Assembly: GCA_024663395.1 (NCBI GenBank) | Contig: JANFAH010000030.1 | Location: forward strand, 310,001 to 374,000 | Reading direction: 5' to 3' | Source of the DNA: Pisolithus tinctorius | Taxonomy: Eukaryota > Basidiomycota > Agaricomycetes > Boletales > Pisolithaceae | DNA length: 64,000 bases | Shown here: positions 46,919 through 57,561 of the stretch, in pieces | Position numbering within the stretch: position 1 is the stretch's first letter | How the letters are laid out: each line of letters begins with the position of its first letter | Program-made: the position numbers and the translations under genes | The notes under the pieces: model-generated | Database searches by the model: none | Told to the model about the DNA's origin: nothing | Seen by the model: the letters and a program-made list of their open reading frames with translations, nothing else

Positions 46919-48811
46919 TCACGTCTTGTCGTCGGTGAAGGTGATGTAGTAACGTCGTCCACCAAGCATTTCCACAGGCGCGGGTCCCCAGAGGTCAGTG
47001 TGTACCTCTCCTGCAAACTCTCGGGCTCGCTCTCTGGTGTGTTCCTTCGTGATAGGTTTCCTTGTTGCCTTCACGTATATGCAGGCTTCACAGCAGGTTG
47101 GTTTGTCTTTTGACAAGTCAAACTTCAGACCTGACACGAGTCCCTTTTCAGCTAGGTGACGTGCGACGGATGGGGAGATATGTCCCATCCTATGGTGGAG
47201 TTCCATCACAGTGACCGTTTCAGCTGCTGCATTGATGCTGTCGCGATCGTCGTCGTGGACGACGCGATAGAGTCTGGCCTTAGACTTGGGAATGCGGCCA
47301 ACAACATCATCGGCAGGGTTCCTGATGGTACAGGTGCCTTCGGCGAAGGTGATGGAGTAGCCTAGCTGGTCAAGGCAGCTGACGGACACAAGGGTGTATC
47401 CAACCTCGGGTGAGTATAGCACTTCGGTGAGTTGCAGTTTAGTTCCATCATACCTGTTCGGCACCTCTATGACTAACTCCCCCATAGCCGTAGTGTCGAA
47501 GAGTTGTTTGTTGGCAGCCGAGAATGACTTGGGTGGTATCGTCACCAACATCTCGAACTTCTCCTTGTAAGGAGAGATGTGTCGAGTGGATCCGGAATTG
47601 TAGAGTTCAATGACAGGTGCACTGATGGGGCTGTCATCTACGAGGTTTGCAGATTCTGGGGAGGTGTTAGTGGGCTCGACGTGATTTGAAGTGTTGCTGT
47701 GGGGTGAGTGCTCGTCATCCACATCCCCCATCTCGCTGAACCAGTCATCATCAGTAGCGATGAAGCAGCATCGATCGTCATCATCATCGTCCGATGACAT
47801 GCTTAACAGTTCAGGGAGCAGGACTTCATCGTCGAGTTCCTCCAGGGCGTGCACTGAAAAGGTGCCCTCTTCATCAGAATCAAACGTTATGGCGTGCGTG
47901 GATCCCTTTGTAACGGCAGGTGGGGTTTCCTTCTTTTTATCAGGGTTGGGACATTGAGCTTTGTAGTGTTCCCTCGACCCACAGTTCCAGCAGGGGCCTC
48001 GCTGGCGAGCGTGCCCTCTGGAGCTACCCCCTTGACTACCATTTCTTCCATTTCCTCTCCCCCTTCCAAAAGAATTTCTGGGGGTCAGTGACATGGCTTC
48101 GTTGCCATCGCAATTCTTGGCTTTGGATTGCGCATGCCAGGTCTCTTTGTGACTTCTGCACTCAGACTCTTTGATGATCAAGGAGATGAGTATGTCAGGG
48201 TCGATAGTTTGTGTCGGGCTGTACAGGCGTGCGGTTGCTAGCTGTCCAGATGCGAAGCTAGTGAGGTATTTAGGCAGCGATTGGATGATGGTTGAGCAGT
48301 AATCCTTTTCTTCAATCTGTACGCCGATGGCAGCTAACTCATCTCTCTTCATACGCAGATCATCCAAGAACTGGTGGACGTCACCATCAACAGGGCACTG
48401 CAAGTTTAGAAACTTCGTGCAAAGGTCAGTCTGTGCATAAGCACCCTTCTCCATGTATTCACAAACAATTTCATTCCACATAGCTGCAACACTGTTAAGG
48501 CTACGCACCCGGAGGGCAGTGGAATCAGGGATCCATTGGGTAAGTAAGTGTTTCACCATATTTTCGCTTTTCTGCCACTTAGCGAGTTCGTCAGCATCGG
48601 GAGGGACTATGGTCACAAATCCGTCTTGATCAGTGGAGGTCGTACTGGCAGGGCAAGGAGAGGTTCCATCAAAATGGGACCATAGCTCCTTAGCTTCGAC
48701 AGCGGTCTGGAAGCGAAGGGAGAAGATCGCCCAGTTCGCACCTTTGATATCGAGCTTCGGAACATTGCCTGGGAGTGTGTCGGTGGTGACAGGGATAGCG
48801 GTGGTCATCAC
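46919..48811 (-). pseudogene. Copia gag, protease and N-terminal integrase
   Basis: The longest open part of the element, about 630 residues. Gag core (WAIFSLRFQTAVEAKELW, WKSEN-like helices, FLNLQCPVDGDVHQFLDDL), CCHC knuckle CWNCGSREHYKAQC near 47985-47945, an acidic linker, protease YNSGSTRHISPYKEKF near 47600, and integrase zinc site (HHRMGHISPSVARHLA, CCEACIYVKATRK) with the first Asp in HTDLWGP. The protease catalytic Asp of the usual DSG is Asn (codon 47599-47597 after TAC), a CpG-to-CpA change. Ends at TGA 46919 inside integrase. Confidence 0.9.
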
Positions 48812-48880
48812 AGGGAGATGAGGGTCGATTTGGCAGCAAGAATATTGAAATGATGGTGAGACATCGTACAGGCTATTGGA

Positions 48881-48897
48881 GCTCGGGGCTCATAACC
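48881..48897 (-). promoter_or_regulatory. Copia primer-binding site (initiator-tRNA-Met half)
   Basis: Directly after the 5' LTR the minus strand reads GGTTATGAGCCCCGAGC. It is complementary to the anticodon region of initiator tRNA-Met (GGGCTCATAACC), as in Drosophila copia, which primes with a 5' tRNA half. Confidence 0.75.
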
Positions 48898-49358
48898 TTA
48901 CAGATATATCTATACGAAATAATCTCAGTCATGCGCAAGTAGTGACAACGTCTATGAATTCACCTATACAAAATAATCTGGTTATGAGAATGAGTATAGT
49001 AAAGAAATTGGAAGGTATTCGTGCTCACCTCAGTCGTGCACAAGTAGCAACAACGTCTGAGGTGACGAATCTACTGTGCGAGACTAAATACTGTAGGAAC
49101 TACAATACTGAAACTTGCGGGTGTTGAATCTGCAATTTACATGACAATGGCAGTCTGTTTGAGACACGCTACATTCTTTGTAAGTAATGAGAAACGCACA
49201 CATAAGTGTGAGACATAATGAATACAATAGGTGCAAAGGCGCAAAAGTTAATTGTGCAGTCAATAGTAATGTAAAGTGTGAAAACCTTAAAACAGAAAAT
49301 ACTTCTCACATCTCAGAGCGGATGCGTTCGGGCTATGCACAACTTGCCAAATCTAACA
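48898..49358 (-). repeat. 5' LTR of Copia
   Basis: 461 bp, paired with 43870-44330. Followed by TCAAC. Confidence 0.94.
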
Positions 49359-49363
49359 TCAAC

Positions 49364-49560
49364 TCTTGTATCTAGTCCGCTGGGCTGGTTACAAGAACAC
49401 TGACAAGGAAACCTCTTGGTTGCTTGCAACTGAGCTAGATCACACTTCTGACATAGTATCTGCTTTCCACGAATGCTATCCACACAAACCTGGCCTGTAC
49501 CAACCTCTGCCATAATACTCCACCTACATAATCCTCCTCCACGGGCCAACTCTGCCTCTT
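49364..49560 (+). pseudogene. Gypsy C chromodomain, second half
   Basis: Resumes the frame cut at 43869: LLYLVRWAGYKNTDKETSWL, LATELDHTSDIVSAFHECYP, HKPG. With EYEVSEILNSKVDRHRHHCQ before the Copia insertion it forms a complete chromodomain with aromatic residues at the expected positions. In chromoviruses this module is thought to guide integration to heterochromatin. Confidence 0.88.
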
Positions 49561-49714
49561 ACCGAACTACCTTAAGTACTTTAGAATTCTCTCCACTTAT
49601 CCGTTTCACTTCTCAGAGTCACAAACAAAATCACAAGTCTATCTTGTAGTAGTACAAAATATACAAACTAAAGACAAAAAAAAAAAAAAAAAAAGAAAAA
49701 GAAAACAAACTACT

Positions 49715-50956
49715 CTACTCTTCCATTGCTTGTCCTCTGCCACCCTCCTGTTCTTCTCCGCCTTCCTTCTCTCCTCTGACTTCTTCCTCTTCCTCATTAT
49801 CCCCCTCTGCACCTTCATCTGCTTCCTTGTTCTTGTCCTCTGCTGCCTCCGACTGAGGCCTCTTCCATCCTCTGCCTGTGTGCTCGACCTCAGCCATCCT
49901 GGCCTCTCACGCATCCTCCCTCCTCCTCATCTCTGCCCATTCCACCCACTCATGGTACAGCCCCCACTCGTTGGCTGTCCTCTCTGCAGCCTCTGCCATC
50001 TGCTCTGCTGCCCTTGCCATCCTCTCAAAGGCTGTCACAGCCTTCTCATGCACTGCCACGTACCTCTCCACAGCCTGCAGCTGTTGCTCCCACTCCCACT
50101 CCATCCACCAGGAGGAGACCCCTGCTCCTAAGGGTCCCTCATGCGGTGTTGCTGGCTCTTCCTTGTCCTCTCCACCTGCCTCTTCTGTCTCTGTTGCTCT
50201 CTCCTTTCCCTTCCCTTGCACCCTCTTCTTCTTCTCCCCTCAGGAACTTCCTGTCCCTGCCCTCTTTCGCAAAGGTCCCACTGCCGCCTCTTCCCATGTC
50301 CAGCTGCACATCTTTTTCTTGTTGTGACAGGGCATGCAGGCCCTGGTCTTGCCCTGCCCTGGCTCACACTGGCCTGCTGTCAGACTCACTATGCAGCGAG
50401 TGCAAGGTGGCCTCCTGGTAGCGGTGACCACCACAGAGGTCCCAGGGACCCTCTGGGTGGTGTTGACATTGTACACTGTGCCGCTTAACCTGAAATGAAG
50501 GTAGGGTAGGGTAAAATACAAGTCAGCTCCACCTGACTTGCAGTGCTTTGTCACTCACTTTTGCACAGCCTCGTCTCACCTGGCCTGAGCCTGCTCCTGG
50601 GAGGCCCTCTGCCTCTGCCTCTCAGCCTCCTCCACTGCTGCTTTCTGCTTCTGCCTCTCGGCCTCTTCCTCTGCTGCCTTCTTCCTCTGCACTTCCTCCT
50701 CTTCTCTCTGCCTCCACTCCGCCTCCAGTCACTCCTCCTCCGCCTCTCGTCATCTGGCCTCCTCTCGTTTGGCCTTGCGCTCCCTCTCTTTCTGCTCTGC
50801 CTCCTCCCTCTGATGGGTCTTCTCCATGTTTTTCTTGTGCTTGGTGTCAGTTGAGTCATTGGTGAGGACAACCAATGTGTCATCTGCGACTTGTGAGTAG
50901 TCGTGGGAGTGGCCTGGGGTTGGTTGGGGGGTTGTGTTCTCATGCTGGAAGGACAT
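49715..50956 (-). pseudogene. Antisense spliced gene in Gypsy C with a six-Cys cluster
   Basis: On the strand opposite gag-pol, between chromodomain and 3' LTR. ATG 50956 starts MSFQHENTTPQPTPGHSH. Exon 1 (50956-50559) continues into a long Glu/Arg/Gln/Ala coiled coil. A 69-bp intron (50558-50490, GTGAGT...TTTCAG) joins VQK to LSGTVYNV in phase. Exon 2 (50489-49715) has six cysteines spaced C-x2-C-x8-C-x9-C-x2-C-x6-C, close to a fungal Zn2Cys6 cluster, then a Glu/Ala-rich helical part (RMARAAEQMAEAAERTANEW) and an acidic tail ending at TAG. TGA codons in the frame, for example at 50240 and 49907, occupy probable Arg positions. Product unknown; a DNA-binding or regulatory role is inference. 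Confidence 0.68.
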
Positions 50957-51138
50957 GATGATGGGAGGAAGGGACGAAGGTTCAGTACCCTGACACATGT
51001 TTTTTAAGTGGTACTTTGAACTCCAACAGAGCTCCACCATGGCTAAAGCCATTATCCTCGAGGCATCAAAATAATTTCAAATGATCAACTCATGTTGATC
51101 TCGTCCCATACATGCAGCCTTCAGGGGTTCAGGCCCTA

Positions 51139-51150
51139 AGGGGGGGGCAC
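51139..51150 (+). promoter_or_regulatory. Gypsy C polypurine tract
   Basis: AAGGGGGGGCAC immediately before the 3' LTR. Confidence 0.8.
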
Positions 51151-51884
51151 TGTCATGACTGTGCATTCATCCTGTGTCATCACTAACTCTGCACCCTTTT
51201 CCGCCAGTTGTTCACTCACTCCGCACCAACTCCACCCATCTTCTATCATCTATGAACCATCTCTGCTCCGACTGCTGTTGGACTTGTGTTGCTCTCCTAC
51301 CAGACCGGGTGGACCATTCTCTGAGGGGTCATGTGACCACCTTTGGACTTCTCCCTGACAGCATGCAGTCAGGCACTCCACAGCACACGCACCGCATGGT
51401 CCAGTGCCTGGACTGTTTCCTTTTTTGGATGTCCTATGTTACCCACTCGTATGTCCTCTGTCTACCCTTTATTCGCCACCTGGGAAGTTTTCCTTGAAAT
51501 TTTACAAGTCTCCGTATGTCAGTTCTGATTCCAGTTACTGTACCCCCATAGTAGTATAAAAGTATGTATGATACTCCGCCATCCCTCAGTATGAATATCA
51601 ACTTAGTTCCTACTCCCTCTGATTCCGTCTTCTGCCTGTCGGAGTTATCTCCAACTCTCTGTCTGTACTCTCCCTCTGAAATATGAGGGCTGAGATTGTG
51701 CAAGGGGGTAGCACACAAGCTAAACCTGACACCCTCACTCCGCTCTGCCTTTGTCTCGGCGGACTTTGTTCCTGCCGACACTCTGCTAGTTGGAGTTCTG
51801 TTCCTCTGTGTTGGACTTGCTTCCGAACCCTTCTCTAGACCTTATATAGTGTCAGAGTTGGTCGGAGTAGGCCCGGACTTGACA
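51151..51884 (+). repeat. 3' LTR of Gypsy C
   Basis: 734 bp, followed by GATGG (51885-51889), the target duplication, and then four exon bases TTCA before the Plavaka element. Confidence 0.96.
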
Positions 51885-51893
51885 GATGGTTCA

Positions 51894-51919
51894 CATCAGG
51901 AAATTAACAAAAGTCTTAT
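51894..51919 (+). repeat. Plavaka left terminal inverted repeat
   Basis: Starts CATCAGGAAATTAACAAAA and pairs with 60145-60170. Confidence 0.85.
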
Positions 51920-52140
51920 TCATACTTAAAACACACTTATGTCAGCTTAACATACTTGTGACTGCTTGTGGCACTGGGCTAAGCATGCTGCATTTGTTGA
52001 GAACATTAAGACAAAAGAGCCAACTATTTCATTATCTCACACATCTTATAGATCTTAGTGGTCTTACAGCTGTTTTGGTGTAGAGTTCCATAAGCTCAAT
52101 AAATTCTAAAGTAAATCAAGTAGTGTGAGTTACAAAAGAA

Positions 52141-55100
52141 TTATGATGCCAGCTTGAACAGGTGGTGGTCTGTGAAATGATTGACATAGAATCTGTGGAA
52201 TATGTCCAATGAATTGTGACAGTTGACATATGGTGGGACATACTTGTCCCTGAAATTTGGTAGGAGATGTGTGCTATGAATGATACTGTCAATATGTATT
52301 ACTGCAAGGTGCAAGCTGTCCTCCACAAGAGATGGTGCAACCATCCACATGCCTGTCAATTTGTCAGGTTCATCAGCGATTTGATCAAACCAATGGATCA
52401 GTGCACACAGGAATGTCTGGCCATTGGTGTGAACAAAAGAGAAAAGACACAAAACTTGAGCAATGTCCATGCCAAGAATTCCTTCCTTCATATCATCTGT
52501 GCTCATGAAGACACAGTTGTACTGTCCAGAACCTCAATTCCATGAAGGCATTGCATGAATGTATTCACACCACATGCTGCCAATACCACTTGGGTCACTT
52601 GGGGCTACAAAGGTTGCAGTGGCTGAATGAAAAATCTTGACATGACTGATGAAGGGAGTAACACAGTGGGAAGCGATCAGCATTGTAGAATCTGGGTGGA
52701 GTTGTTCAAAGATAAATCAAGCAATGAGCCCAGGGAGTGAAGGGATACCCAGCTCAATTGCCAGCACAAGAGCATTCTTCACACAGTTACAAGCTTGACA
52801 AGAGTTCATGTTAGTATGCTCAAGCCAACTCAGGTGCATTGACAGCATGATGTCACTCACCAGGGGTGTGTGAGAGCTTCATGTCTGAATGTATCAACCC
52901 AGGGTGTTCATCCACAATTCCCACATTGTTGTCATCCTCATCCAAGGTTGAAACCTCTCCATCTTCACACTGTGCAACATCGCTATTTTCCCTGCCCCCA
53001 ACCTGGTTGATGCCTGGATTGTAGTGGAGAGTGGCTGTGGGCATGTAAGGGTTATTATCCAAATAGCAGAAAATTGTGAATATACCATTCAGTGGAAGAT
53101 GATAGGGTCAATGTGAAGCTGGCAGCATCCCTCAGGCTTCGAAGCCAGCATGAGCTGCAGCAAGCTGAGAAATGTGTTGGTTGGTTTGCAGGACTTGTGC
53201 AAGGGTGTTATACTTGTTCAAGCTGTGCCAAGGTTTCTTAACTGCAGTGATGTGCTTTGATTCAGTAATTGATGTACACAAACCATTCAGTGCACCAAAA
53301 AGGTGAATCAACAATTTGTAGTGGATGAGAGCATGCTGGTGCAGAAGGGAGAAGCTGTCCACATGGACACCAATGTCCCTGAAAATTTCATGGTACTGAT
53401 GAAACCAATCCAACATGTCTTTGAACTTGGCAAGAGTATCTTCAGTTATGACATTCTGGCAGACAATGTAGCACACCTCTAAGAATGTGTGGAATGTTTG
53501 TATGATATCTTCTGGAACATGGCCCTCAATGGCAGGTAGGTATACCTACACAGAATGAGACAGCATTGAAACAGAGTAATGGGAAATGGCCCACCTTCAC
53601 CAGCACCTTTGAATCATCCCCAGTCCATTTGCTGAACCCCCACCCATCAGGAAACCATCACAACCCTGGAAATGGCAGTGCTGAGGCAATACTGACAGTA
53701 CATGTCAGATATGTTAATTCATTGCATCAATTAGACTTACCATCAATTGATATCTGCTAACCATTCCTTGGCACCAGTCTTGCCATACTCCAACTCCAGA
53801 TATTTTCTGACCCACTTGACCAGGTGATCTTTGAACATTCCTTTCACAAGCTGATGGAGAAGGTCTGGTGTGAGGAGTTGACAAATATTGGTGCAAGGGA
53901 AATCATCAGTAAACAGCTGCATGAAGAATTTATAGTAGCAAGGTTCCAGCTTAAGATTCAATGACTTACCACAAAATTTCCATCAATCCCCCACTCATCC
54001 CAAAGAATGCCAAGAGACAGTTCTTCAATCAGCACTTGATTAAGTTCTGAGGTCCATGGTGCCCCACCACCATCAAGGTCATTAGGGAAAGCAATGCATC
54101 TGTTGAAACATGTTGGGTAGAAAAGTATGAGATGGATTGTGAACAAACCTTCTACACCAGTTTTGAACAATCCCTGAAATGAGAACTTGCTCAGGATAGT
54201 CAGTGATGTATGGACCAAGGCCAAGAATAATGCAGTGACAATGACAATCTGGGCATTTCATGATTTGGGGCATTGTCATGCCAGGCTTGAGGGAGGCCAG
54301 TATCCTTGACATAGCAACATGGAAAAGTTGTTTCTTGAACCACCAAAATATGGGGTCATCAACATATTTCTTTGCCACTGTAAGACTTAGAAGTCAGTAC
54401 AGGCTCTGAATCCAGTAACAATGAAAATGAACCTTTTGGGATGGCAAGGAATGCAAGGAGTTCAACACCATTTCAATGAGCATGCCAGTGTCACACACCA
54501 AAGGTGTTTGGTGAGGTGGACATGGATGCAGCTGATGAATGGGGATGAAGACCATGGCCCTCATGCAAAGAAGGACAGCCAGAAATGTCAGCAGTCATCC
54601 CTCACACAAGAATGAGTCATCAATGTCAAAGAAAAAGAAAGGGAGTGAGTTAAGTGCCAATAAAAAGTTCTTAAGCACCCATGTATGGCATTCTGGTTTT
54701 CAACATATCTCTGCCATTTCTGCAGATACTGAAACCATTCCCACACTTGCTTGTAGTGCTCTGCCACATGATCCTACCTTCCAAAATTGGAAAGGATTTG
54801 TGCACTCCACACATTTCTACAGCACTCCCTCCAAAAGACACTCATTTTGCTAATTCTTCTGATATGGCCACCTCCATGTCAATCATTTCACTTGTCCTCT
54901 TTGCTAGGGACCATGGCTATGTATATCTACCAGGAGTTCCTACCAGCTTCTGTCCTGAAGCATCCTGGTACATCCCATCCTCATCTGCCCCCTCTCAGCC
55001 CATCCAGCTTGGACAGCACATTCTTTTTGTCAGTATGACCTCTAGGAGGACATTCTTTGGTTGCCTCCAGTCTGTCATTCACTTGGAAAGGTCTTATGTG

Positions 55101-57313
55101 GTTGTTTCAGTCTCTCCAGTCCAAGAAGCATATGGATCCTTCCTCCCTGCTCCCTGCAACATCTTCATACCAGTCTTGTCCATCATTCTTCCAAAATTGT
55201 GACAGCTACAGTATAATCTACTGTTCTCCACTCTCCCTGATTGCATCCATGATGAGTATGATGCACATCTTGCCTCCATATTGCAAGATACAGCAGAAGA
55301 TGCTCCCCCTTCATCCTCTCCTCCAACAGAGCCTCATTCATGAAGTTTTTACTTGCTTCACTGAGAGGACAGTTAGGGGGGGGGAAGGTTGCGATCCCCT
55401 ATGCTCCTGTCATCCCACAGACCCCCAAAGCTTGACCCCTGTTGACACCTGACTCACCCTGTCCACTTTTGGATGTACTATATTGGCATCAGATCAGCAC
55501 TGCCTCTCTGTCATCCCACTTTGGCCCAAAGGTGATCTCTTTGAGATGTGACATGCACAGCCTCCCCCTAATGCAATTCCAGTGCACTTTCCCAGTTTCT
55601 GACATTACTTGACTCATACTTTGACATCCTGACTGTCTTTGACTCACCTATTGCCAATACTTACCAATCTTTTGACTTTGCTTACTGATTCTTCACTTTC
55701 TGGCTTACTTATCCTTACCAATGCTCATCAATGCTTTCTAAGACAATTACCCACCACTTACATTCCTTACTCATCAGTTACCAATCACTTACCAAGTGTT
55801 TGCACCTTGTTTTCCATAGGCAATGCCCCTGTACTGTATATAAATCACTGTACTTAGATAGCAAAAAAAGAAGAAGACATCAGAGAGCCCCTCTTGCTTG
55901 CAGTTTATCATCACTCAGTAATTCATTCAGCAGCTTTGATAGTTGAGACTTTATTAAGGGTCTAACTATTGTCTACTTCACTTATCATCATCTATCATCA
56001 ATATACTTTGCTCCAAGTCCTCCCTGAGCTCAGTGCAGCTTAGGACATTGAATTAAGTCGCCATCCATCCTTCTGTAGGCTGACAGCAGTCTACCCTATC
56101 ACATTCTATCGCATTCTTGCTCCCTCTTCATCAGGAGCACCCCCAACCCTCAGCACTCATCTTTGAGTGTTGTAGCTCACAAAAACCCACCCAGATAACA
56201 GGTTCTACCATCTAGGTACCACATAGGCACACCACCACTCACTCTTATTGTCTTTTGTGTTGGTTTTGGTTGGTTTCCACCACTGATCCACACTTTGACT
56301 CACACTGGATGTTGTTATGAATGTTCCCAATAGATATATATACAGGCCAGTAGTCATTCTGGCCTGTGGTCACAGACACTGTAGTCTTGTCACTCCCAAG
56401 AATAATGGGAACAAATGTTCTGCCATGTGTTGATTCATCCTCACATATCTTGTCCTATGGTGCATGAGCCATTGTACATGGACAAATGGAAATGCATACC
56501 ACTTGCATCCATGCCCAATCCCCTGACATGAAGTTTTCATACTGTCACTTCTTGCTGTCCTTTGAAAAGTCCTGGTAAGGAGTGTAGTTGAACTCACTGT
56601 CGAACTCCATGTTGGCAAGCATATCCACTACAAGAGAATGGGCTGGGCAGAACCAGAACTCAAATGTCTGGTCCATCCAAGGAGGAACAGTTCCCATGGG
56701 GTGTTCACCACTGTACTTTAACTTGAAACTGTCCCATGGAATGTTGCTGAGTAGTGTAGTATCAATTGTGTTATATAGCTCCTTGTGGTCTGCAAATGGT
56801 GGCATGTTGCCACCTTGCTCAGTATGTAGCAACTGCCCCAATAAATTGCAAAGCCTATCAATGTTAGTAGCTGACATCTCAGTATTCTGGAAAAGAAACT
56901 CCACAGTTTCAAATCAGAGCTGGCTACCATATGGGCCCCAGTCATTAGGGCTCTTCTCAGAGACAGGGGGCAAGGGAGTGTTGGGATCAATTGCATGACC
57001 ATTTGTGTTGCATATGACACCTAGAAAAATGATTAGAATGGAGAAATCTTCTATGTGATTGGGTTGGCTTACCAGTAAGTTTGTCATGGTAGTTGCAAAG
57101 AACCCTGGGGGCTGGTTTAGAAGGTGGTGAACATTGATGAGGGCTATTTTCAGAACCCACTGGGTTAAAAGAATAGTTGTGAGCTGATGACTGGTGCTGT
57201 TTTAAACTGGGAACTGTTTTGAATAAGCAGTTACAACCTGCATGAGGACACAGAATACAGCAGACAGTAAATGCACAGCAAGACAGGTGTGACTGAGGAC
57301 CAGACTGAGGCAT
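52141..57313 (-). pseudogene. Plavaka-type transposase, fragmented
   Basis: Segments in transposase order: a C2H2 zinc finger at the N-terminus (CPHAGCNCLFKTVPSLKQHQ, near 57240); WGPYGSQL and FETVEFLF-like sequence; the diagnostic FMSGDWAWMQ and GRTFVPIILGSDKTTVSVTT, GQNDYWPVYISIGNIHN (56500-56310); then KKQLFHVAMSRILASLKPGM, GLGPYITDYPEQVLISGIV, LGILWDEWGID, LLTPDLLHQLVKGMFKDHLV, HYKLLIHLFGALNGLCTSIT and ESKHITAVKKPW (54370-53200). Stops such as TGA 53132 (FEA-stop-GML) and frame changes show decay. Between 56303 and 54378 the coding sequence is interrupted by 1.9 kb. Confidence 0.82.
54378..56303. other. Unassigned 1.9-kb stretch within the Plavaka transposase
   Basis: Lies between transposase segments, bounded in the transposase orientation by GTGAGT (56303-56298) and TTACAG (near 54380), so it may be an intron enlarged by insertion. 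It contains a plus-strand frame of about 170 residues (54681-55202, with ARDHGYVYLPGVPTSF and TFFGCLQSVIHLERSYVVVS) that I cannot assign, and downstream an AT-rich block with CTGTATATAAATC (55836) resembling a promoter or LTR. I could not find matched ends or a target duplication. Confidence 0.4.
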
Positions 57314-57561
57314 GGCAGGGAAGAGTGGATTAACACTACTCTGGCATGTGATGCAAACTGTTGTGCCTGTTTGGAGCTAGTCACAAAGCATTAGCACCCA
57401 TGGGTCAGCAATAGCATACATACCCAAAGCATGTAGCATGCCTCAGAAAACAATACAGAGTCCAACATCCCTTTGCCATAACCCCCATTATCAACCCTCA
57501 TCCTTCATGCCCCTGGTTTTGCTACAATGTCCTGCCCTACAACCCATGCAAAGAATGCTCA

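Larger units (their letters stand above)
43870..49358 (-). mobile_element. Ty1/Copia element nested in Gypsy C
   Basis: A 5489-bp element with 461-bp LTRs (43870-44330, 48898-49358) and the target duplication TCAAC (43865-43869, 49359-49363). Order on the minus strand is gag, protease, integrase, RT, RNase H, as in Copia. It has TGA stops at 46919, 46436, 46162, 45859, 45715 and 45340, a TAG at 46892, and a frameshift at an eight-G run (46214-46221). Defective. Confidence 0.96.
38229..51884 (+). mobile_element. Ty3/Gypsy chromovirus, family C (with Copia nested in its chromodomain)
   Basis: LTRs 38229-38958 (730 bp) and 51151-51884 (734 bp), TGTCATGAC...TTGACA, with the target duplication GATGG on both sides. 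Without Copia it is about 8.2 kb. Gag, protease, RT, RNase H, integrase and chromodomain read left to right, and a spliced gene runs antisense between the chromodomain and the 3' LTR. LTR differences are many and mostly transitions at CpG. TGA stops at 39224, 41314, 41548, 41868, 42393, 42711 and 43764, plus one frameshift and two mutated integrase residues: defective. Confidence 0.97.

Noticed and set aside
49678..49698. A-run as a LINE poly-A tail
   Set aside because: It lies inside Gypsy C between chromodomain and antisense gene; no LINE reverse transcriptase or endonuclease is nearby and there is no target duplication around it.
38252..51528. Paired open frames in 38252-38602 and 51174-51497 as small secreted proteins
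   Set aside because: They fall in the Gypsy C LTRs and owe their similarity to that; no independent coding evidence.
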